A DNA stretch of 64,000 nucleotides. Source: Micromonospora sp. C28SCA-DRY-2 (lineage in GTDB: Bacteria; Actinomycetota; Actinomycetes; Mycobacteriales; Micromonosporaceae). Position numbers and translations under genes: made by a program. The notes below the pieces were generated by a model. It was not told the DNA's origin, made no database searches, and worked only from the letters and a program-made list of their open reading frames with translations. The stretch spans positions 578,406 through 642,405 of the forward strand of contig NZ_JAUMKD010000004.1 in NCBI RefSeq assembly GCF_030519475.1, read 5' to 3'. Below are positions 60,189 to 64,000 of this stretch, piece after piece. Every line of letters begins with the position of its first letter. Within the stretch, counting starts at the first letter, position 1.

Positions 60189-61369
60189 CCACTGAATGGC
60201 GTGTACTGCTGGTCGACGACGACGTCGAGATCCACGCCGCTGTCACAGAGTTCGCCCGAGGACGCGGTGCGGAGGAGCACGGCTATCTCCTCGAATGCGT
60301 GACCGATTTCGACGAAGGGCTTACCCGGCTGGTCACCTCGCCTCCCGACTTGGTGATTCTCGATGTCCGAAATTTCCACACCCGGTCGAATGCACTTGAG
60401 GAGGCGCCGGCCGAGGACGACACTGCGGGTCGACGCTTGTACGAGCGTCTCAGCGAACACCGCTTCGTTCCGGTCGTATTCTTCACCGCCGTCGATCACC
60501 TCGTCCGTGATCTGCACGAACCTCCGCTGCGGTCGGTGATCGAGAAGACTGCCGGCTACCGGTTGTTGTTCAACGCTCTCGACGAGGTCATCGACTCAGG
60601 GTTGCCGGCCGTCCTGCGCGACCTCCACGCACACGTAGCGGCGGTGATCCGCCGCTACGTCGGCGAGTACGTTCGCGGCCAATGGCAGGCACTCGCGGCG
60701 GCCGGGATCACCCCGCAGCACCTCGGCCGTCAACTTGTCGAGCTGCTCGCCACCAGCCTGCGACGGGCCGTCGATGACGGCACTGATTCGGATCTTGCCC
60801 GGCGGCTCTCCGTTGGGGACGACTGGCATCCCGCCCTCTACTACGTGCACCCACCCATCGGAGATCGCCTAGACACAGGCGACATTGTGCAAGTCAGTGA
60901 GAACCTCTACGGGATCGTGGTGACACCGTCCTGCACACTCGAACACCAAAAGTACGACACGCTTAACATGATCGCCGCTGAACCAATCACCGTCGCCGCT
61001 TCCACGAGGGACTGGCTGACCGAGTCGAGAAGGCTCGTAACGGCAGGGGCGAACAAGATAGCGCCAGGTAACGGCACCGTCAAGGAAATCCTCGCCGGCA
61101 AGTCTCCACGGTACTTCTACCTCCCCGCCTACCTCGATGTCGTACCAGACATGATCGTTGACGTCGAACGGACCATCGCGGTGCCACGCGACGGTGTAGT
61201 GCACCTGAGTCGGACGACGTCGTTGTCCGAGAGGTACAAGGCCGCCGTACTGGCCCATCGCGAACGCTACTACCAGCGCATTGGGTTGACCGACCTCCCT
61301 GTAGAGCTGGTGTTGAGGAACCTGCTGGGGCCAATACCTAGCGTTGTGACTCCCCGTCGTGGAAGTTAG
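60185..61369 (+). CDS. Receiver-domain protein with unknown output
   Basis: A 394-aa protein starting at TTG 60185 inside the previous stop. Residues 5-140 are receiver-like: VLLVDDDVEIHAAVTEFARG, DLVILDVRNFH (phosphoacceptor Asp), VPVVFFTAVDH, IEKTAGYRLLF. The C-terminal 230 residues carry VTPSCTLEHQKYDTLNMIAA and FYLPAYLDVVPDMIVDVERT, seen with such operons; no DNA-binding domain is visible, so it is not an ordinary transcription factor. Confidence 0.78.
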   Translation: MTTEWRVLLVDDDVEIHAAVTEFARGRGAEEHGYLLECVTDFDEGLTRLVTSPPDLVILDVRNFHTRSNALEEAPAEDDTAGRRLYERLSEHRFVPVVFFTAVDHLVRDLHEPPLRSVIEKTAGYRLLFNALDEVIDSGLPAVLRDLHAHVAAVIRRYVGEYVRGQWQALAAAGITPQHLGRQLVELLATSLRRAVDDGTDSDLARRLSVGDDWHPALYYVHPPIGDRLDTGDIVQVSENLYGIVVTPSCTLEHQKYDTLNMIAAEPITVAASTRDWLTESRRLVTAGANKIAPGNGTVKEILAGKSPRYFYLPAYLDVVPDMIVDVERTIAVPRDGVVHLSRTTSLSERYKAAVLAHRERYYQRIGLTDLPVELVLRNLLGPIPSVVTPRRGS

Positions 61370-61375
61370 TGCTCG

Positions 61376-62050
61376 TTGTCCGACGATGCCCGTAGCTACA
61401 GCGATGATGATGCCTTCCTCGCTTGGAGGGAGGCCGTGCACCGGCTGACCGCAGAGCGGGCGGCAGCGAGGTCTTGGCGTCACGGTAGGTACAGCTTCGC
61501 CCATCGTCTTGGTGAAGCCTTGGTTGGTGGTACCGATGCGAATGCCCGGCCGATCAAGGGACCGGTGATCTACGGAGTGTGGCTGCGCTGGGGATTGCTC
61601 TATGTTGGCCAGACCAGCAAGGCGGAACGGCGGTTGCGTGACCTAGCGGTGGGGGAGAGCCATCACCTTGCCAGCACCTTTCCGCGCGAGATCTGGCACA
61701 AGGTTTTAGTCGTGGCCTGGCCCGAGCTTCCTCAAGCCCGGCTCCTTACCAAGGATCTCGGTTCCAATATTGTTGGGCTGGCGCTCGAGCACGCGTTACA
61801 GGAGCATCTGGGCCCACTCGTGAACTCTGAGCGGCGGAGACCCGAAGGTGGGTGGCGTGACGTAGTCTGGCGAGCCAGCAGGTCCCGAGGCGCCCGAGCG
61901 GCCCACAATGTTGTCTACCTCGTCCAGGCGGTACTTGAGGTCTGGGAGGTAGCCACTGTCCGGCCAACGGCGGGGGTAGAACTGCCACCGGCCTGTCGGG
62001 TCGTCTTTCCCGAGGAGTTGCTGAAACAAAGGCATGGCCCGACGCCGTGA
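61376..62050 (+). CDS. GIY-YIG-like nuclease
   Basis: A 224-aa protein, TTG 61376. VIYGVWLRWGLLYVGQTSKA followed by ERRLRDL is a degenerate GIY-YIG motif; ALEHALQEHLGPLVNSERRR provides the Glu and Asn positions expected near the active site. The first Tyr-Ile of GIY is Tyr-Gly-Val, so activity is uncertain. Third gene of the dual-GHKL operon and last gene of the island. Confidence 0.65.
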   Translation: MSDDARSYSDDDAFLAWREAVHRLTAERAAARSWRHGRYSFAHRLGEALVGGTDANARPIKGPVIYGVWLRWGLLYVGQTSKAERRLRDLAVGESHHLASTFPREIWHKVLVVAWPELPQARLLTKDLGSNIVGLALEHALQEHLGPLVNSERRRPEGGWRDVVWRASRSRGARAAHNVVYLVQAVLEVWEVATVRPTAGVELPPACRVVFPEELLKQRHGPTP

Positions 62051-62250
62051 CGACCGCAGGGGGTGTCCAGTAACCGTTGCGATGACCGAGTCTTTGGATC
62101 AGCCCGTACCGCACCCGTCTGCCGCCCGGTGGCATAGATGCTCGTATAAGAAAATGGGAGCAGCCCACGAGCGCCGTGGATCCACAGTGGGTTGCAGGCG
62201 GGCCAACCCCGCTGCTCAAGCGCCTGATCGTTCATGTGCCCACAGAAACT

Positions 62251-62294
62251 CTATGGATTAGAAGTCCACAGCTCTGCCATTGAGCTAGCGGCCC
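62251..62294 (-). other. 5' half of disrupted tRNA-Arg(TCT)
   Basis: Minus strand from 62294: acceptor GGGCCGC, D-arm GCTC/GAGC, anticodon stem GTGGA, loop CTTCTAA (anticodon TCT), then TCCATAG, where tRNA identity stops; the next bases (AGTTTCTGTGGG) cannot form a T-arm or acceptor stem. The missing part is exactly the 38-bp repeat at 8044 and 15309. Joined at ctatggatt the halves make a perfectly paired 72-nt tRNA. Confidence 0.9.
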
Positions 62295-62466
62295 GCGCGC
62301 TCAGGTTACCGGACATCGTGTCGATGCGACTCTCGCCCGCCGCGCCGCTCCCGCCGGGCAGCGGGCGCCGGCCAACGCCGCACGGCGCTCCCGAACCACC
62401 GGCCCGGCCTCCCCCGCCGTCGTCCGGTACGGGTATGGGGGAGGCCGAGCGGGGAACCGTACCGGC

Positions 62467-62769
62467 ATGAGGATGAGCAGCACCCCGGCCGTGGCGGCGT
62501 CCAGCGAGGAGATCGGCCCGGATGGCGTACGGGAGCCGGGCGGCGAGGTGCACGCCTGGCTGCCGGGGCAGAACCAGACCGTCTGCGGGCTGCCGTTGAG
62601 CCGTACCCGACTGCGCCGCTTCCCGCACGTGCGGTTCGACTACTCGGGCACCGACCAGCTCACCGAGGCCGACCCGGTCGGCTGGATCTGCCCGCGCTGC
62701 CTGGCCGCCACCGCCGGCCGGCGACGGGACGAGAAGCGCGCCTGGGTCCGCCACGCTCCCCGGCCCTGA
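62467..62769 (+). CDS. Small Cys-containing chromosomal protein
   Basis: A 100-aa hypothetical protein: HAWLPGQNQTVCGLPLSRTR and DPVGWICPRCLAAT, the single Cys and the C-x2-C pair suggesting a zinc site. Looks like a conserved actinomycete protein of the chromosome to the right of the island. ATG 62467 or 62473. Confidence 0.7.
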   Translation: MRMSSTPAVAASSEEIGPDGVREPGGEVHAWLPGQNQTVCGLPLSRTRLRRFPHVRFDYSGTDQLTEADPVGWICPRCLAATAGRRRDEKRAWVRHAPRP

Positions 62770-62978
62770 CGGCCGCTCCTCCGCTGTCCGGCCCGGCGCG
62801 CTTGCCACCGGGCGGCGGGATCACCGGGGCGTCCAGGGAGTGTCCCGACCAGGGGTCCGGCCCGGGCGCGAGGTTTGCCGCAGCGAGCCGGGAGAGCGAG
62901 CGGAGCACGCCGAGGCCACGGGCCGGCAGGTGGCGAAGACGGGCGGTTGATGGGCGGCTGACCGGGTACGGGTCGGGC

Positions 62979-64000
62979 ATGCGGATCGTGGTGGTGGGGG
63001 CGACCGGCAACGCGGGTACCGCCCTGTTGCGGCGGCTGCGCCGCGAGCGTGGCGTCGAGCTGGCCGGGGTGGTCCGCCGGCTGCCCGGCCCGGACGCCGG
63101 TGAGCCGTACGACCAGGTGGAGTGGCACTCCTGCGACATCGGCCAGCCCGGCGCGGCCGGGCAACTCGCCGAGGTGTTCGCCGGGGCGGACGCGGTGGTG
63201 CACCTGGCCTGGCAGATCCAGCCCAGCCACGACCAGCGGGTGCTGCGGCGGACCAACGTCGAGGGCAGCCGGGCGGTGTTCGACGCGCTGGCCCGGGCCA
63301 AGGTCCCGGCCCTGGTGTACGCCTCGTCGGTCGGCGTCTACGCCTCCGGCCCGAAGGACCACCCGGTGAGCGAGCGCTGGCCGGCGACCGGGGTGCCCGG
63401 GTCGTCGTACAGCCGGCACAAGGCCGAGGTCGAGGCGCTGCTCGACCGGTTGGAGCGGGAGCATCCGGCGGTGCGGGTGGTGCGGATGCGACCCGGGTTG
63501 AATTTCCAGCGGCAGGCCGCCACCGAGATCAGCCGCTATTTCCTCGGCCCGTTCGCGCCGGTCCGGCTGCTGAGGTACGAGCGGATCCCGCTGGTGCCGA
63601 CCCACCGCCGGCTGCGGATGCAGGCGGTGCACACCGACGACGTCGCCGACGCGTACGCCCGGGCTGTGCTGGGTGATGCGCGCGGCCCCTTCAACCTGGC
63701 CGCGGACCCGGTGCTGACCCCGGAGCTGGTGGCCCGGCACTTCCACGGCTGGACGGTGCCGGTGGCCGCCCCGGTGCTGCGCGTCGCCGCCGCGCTGACC
63801 TGGCGGGCGCGGCTGCAACCGATCGACGCCGGCTGGGTGGAGCTGGCGCTGAACGCGCCGCTGATGTCCAGCGAGCGGGCCGAGCGCGAACTGGGCTGGG
63901 AGCCCCGCACCGACGCGCTCGCCGCCCTGAAGGAGCTCTTCGCCGGCATGGCCGACCGCGCCCACACCCCCAGCCCACCCATGTCCGCCGCCCGCCACCT
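62979..64000 (+). CDS. NAD-dependent epimerase/dehydratase, runs off the window
   Basis: Extended-SDR protein open to the window end (340 codons visible). MRIVVVGATGNAGTALLRRL is the GxxGxxG Rossmann start; AVVHLAWQIQPSHD, YASSVGVYASG and SSYSRHKAEVEALLDRLE (Y-x3-K) follow. Probably acts on a nucleotide sugar or similar; substrate unknown. The C-terminus is nearly complete (ELGWEPRTDALAALKELFAG). Confidence 0.88.
   Translation, partial: MRIVVVGATGNAGTALLRRLRRERGVELAGVVRRLPGPDAGEPYDQVEWHSCDIGQPGAAGQLAEVFAGADAVVHLAWQIQPSHDQRVLRRTNVEGSRAVFDALARAKVPALVYASSVGVYASGPKDHPVSERWPATGVPGSSYSRHKAEVEALLDRLEREHPAVRVVRMRPGLNFQRQAATEISRYFLGPFAPVRLLRYERIPLVPTHRRLRMQAVHTDDVADAYARAVLGDARGPFNLAADPVLTPELVARHFHGWTVPVAAPVLRVAAALTWRARLQPIDAGWVELALNAPLMSSERAERELGWEPRTDALAALKELFAGMADRAHTPSPPMSAARH

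Larger units (their letters stand above)
15347..62250. mobile_element. 47-kb composite genomic island inserted in the tRNA-Arg gene
   Basis: Bounded on the left by the att copy at 15309-15346 and on the right by ctatggatt (62251-62259), the first bases of the tRNA-Arg 5' half. Contents: Nudix/phosphorylase cassette, RiPP locus with transporter and peptidase, tRNA-Lys with integrase remnant, and the defense island. No intact integrase, excisionase or replication gene was found inside, so it is immobile by itself or is a patchwork of several insertions. Confidence 0.6.

Noticed and set aside
62640..63998. Long minus-strand ORF opposite the epimerase
   Set aside because: It is a high-GC shadow; the plus-strand frame has clear SDR motifs.
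1..64000. CRISPR array or insertion-sequence transposase
   Set aside because: No regularly spaced repeats and no transposase frames were found; the mobile signatures are all tyrosine-integrase based.

Overview
This is a very GC-rich actinomycete chromosome segment. Gene content, abundant GTG/TTG starts and ATGA/GTGA-coupled genes suggest Micromonosporaceae (Micromonospora or a close relative); that placement is inference. The two ends look like ordinary chromosome: carboxylesterase, secreted protein, pentapeptide/DinB protein, DUF1905, a Ser/Thr kinase with a CBM2-like domain, an XRE regulator/methionine aminopeptidase pair and a TPR membrane protein on the left (1-7.7 kb), and a small zinc-binding-type protein and an NAD-dependent epimerase on the right (62.4-64 kb).

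Almost everything between is an accretion of integrated DNA at one tRNA gene. The 3' half of a minus-strand tRNA-Arg(TCT) lies at 8044-8081 and again at 15309-15346 (38-nt direct repeat); the matching 5' half lies 47-54 kb away at 62251-62294. Joined at their shared ctatggatt core they give a perfect cloverleaf. The 7.3-kb segment 8044-15346 is a compact pSAM2-like (AICE-type) element: three coupled small genes, a GntR regulator, three unknown genes, repSA, xis and int, with repeated integrase arm-type sites just inside both ends, but no FtsK-like TraB. A truncated integrase (7767-7979) abutting the left att marks an older insertion.

The 47-kb second island (15.35-62.25 kb) has four blocks. 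(A) 15.6-23.5 kb holds a tight three-gene cassette of NrtR-like Nudix regulator, nucleoside phosphorylase and membrane protein, in which the second and third proteins share a short GN-VGVQA motif. It is the best candidate here for an undescribed nucleotide-sensing conflict system. Decaying ADP-ribose-related genes (a crystallin-J1-type protein and a frameshifted NADAR) and truncated genes follow. (B) 23.7-42.9 kb is a RiPP-type biosynthetic locus on the minus strand: a 51-aa precursor candidate missed by ORF-length cutoffs, SPASM radical SAM, 2OG-Fe(II) oxygenase, HEXXH protein, nucleotidyltransferase, 2-hydroxyacid dehydrogenase, TylF-like methyltransferase, Nudix, PEP-mutase-like and dTMP-kinase-like enzymes. 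A strong hairpin follows the precursor, and two paralogous XRE regulators flank the locus. The same inverted-repeat operator (TGCGGACA-N8-TGTCCGCA) sits at the RiPP divergent promoter and at a neighbouring peptidase/permease divergent promoter, linking them in one regulon. (C) 43.1-44.5 kb has an intact tRNA-Lys(TTT), an integrase remnant and a frameshifted gene. (D) 44.6-62.05 kb is a defense island: Mrr, Vsr-like nuclease, GHKL ATPase, a C5-methyltransferase fused to an endonuclease-III-like FeS domain, AIPR, a second GHKL ATPase, a PD-(D/E)XK protein, Z1 helicase, then a dual-GHKL protein, a receiver-like protein and a GIY-YIG-like protein. This matches the published paraMORC/Z1 restriction-modification neighbourhoods, with some unusual components.

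Several genes (NADAR, acetamidase, GPP34, the gene at 43968) carry single-base frameshifts; whether these are decay or sequencing error cannot be told from the sequence alone.
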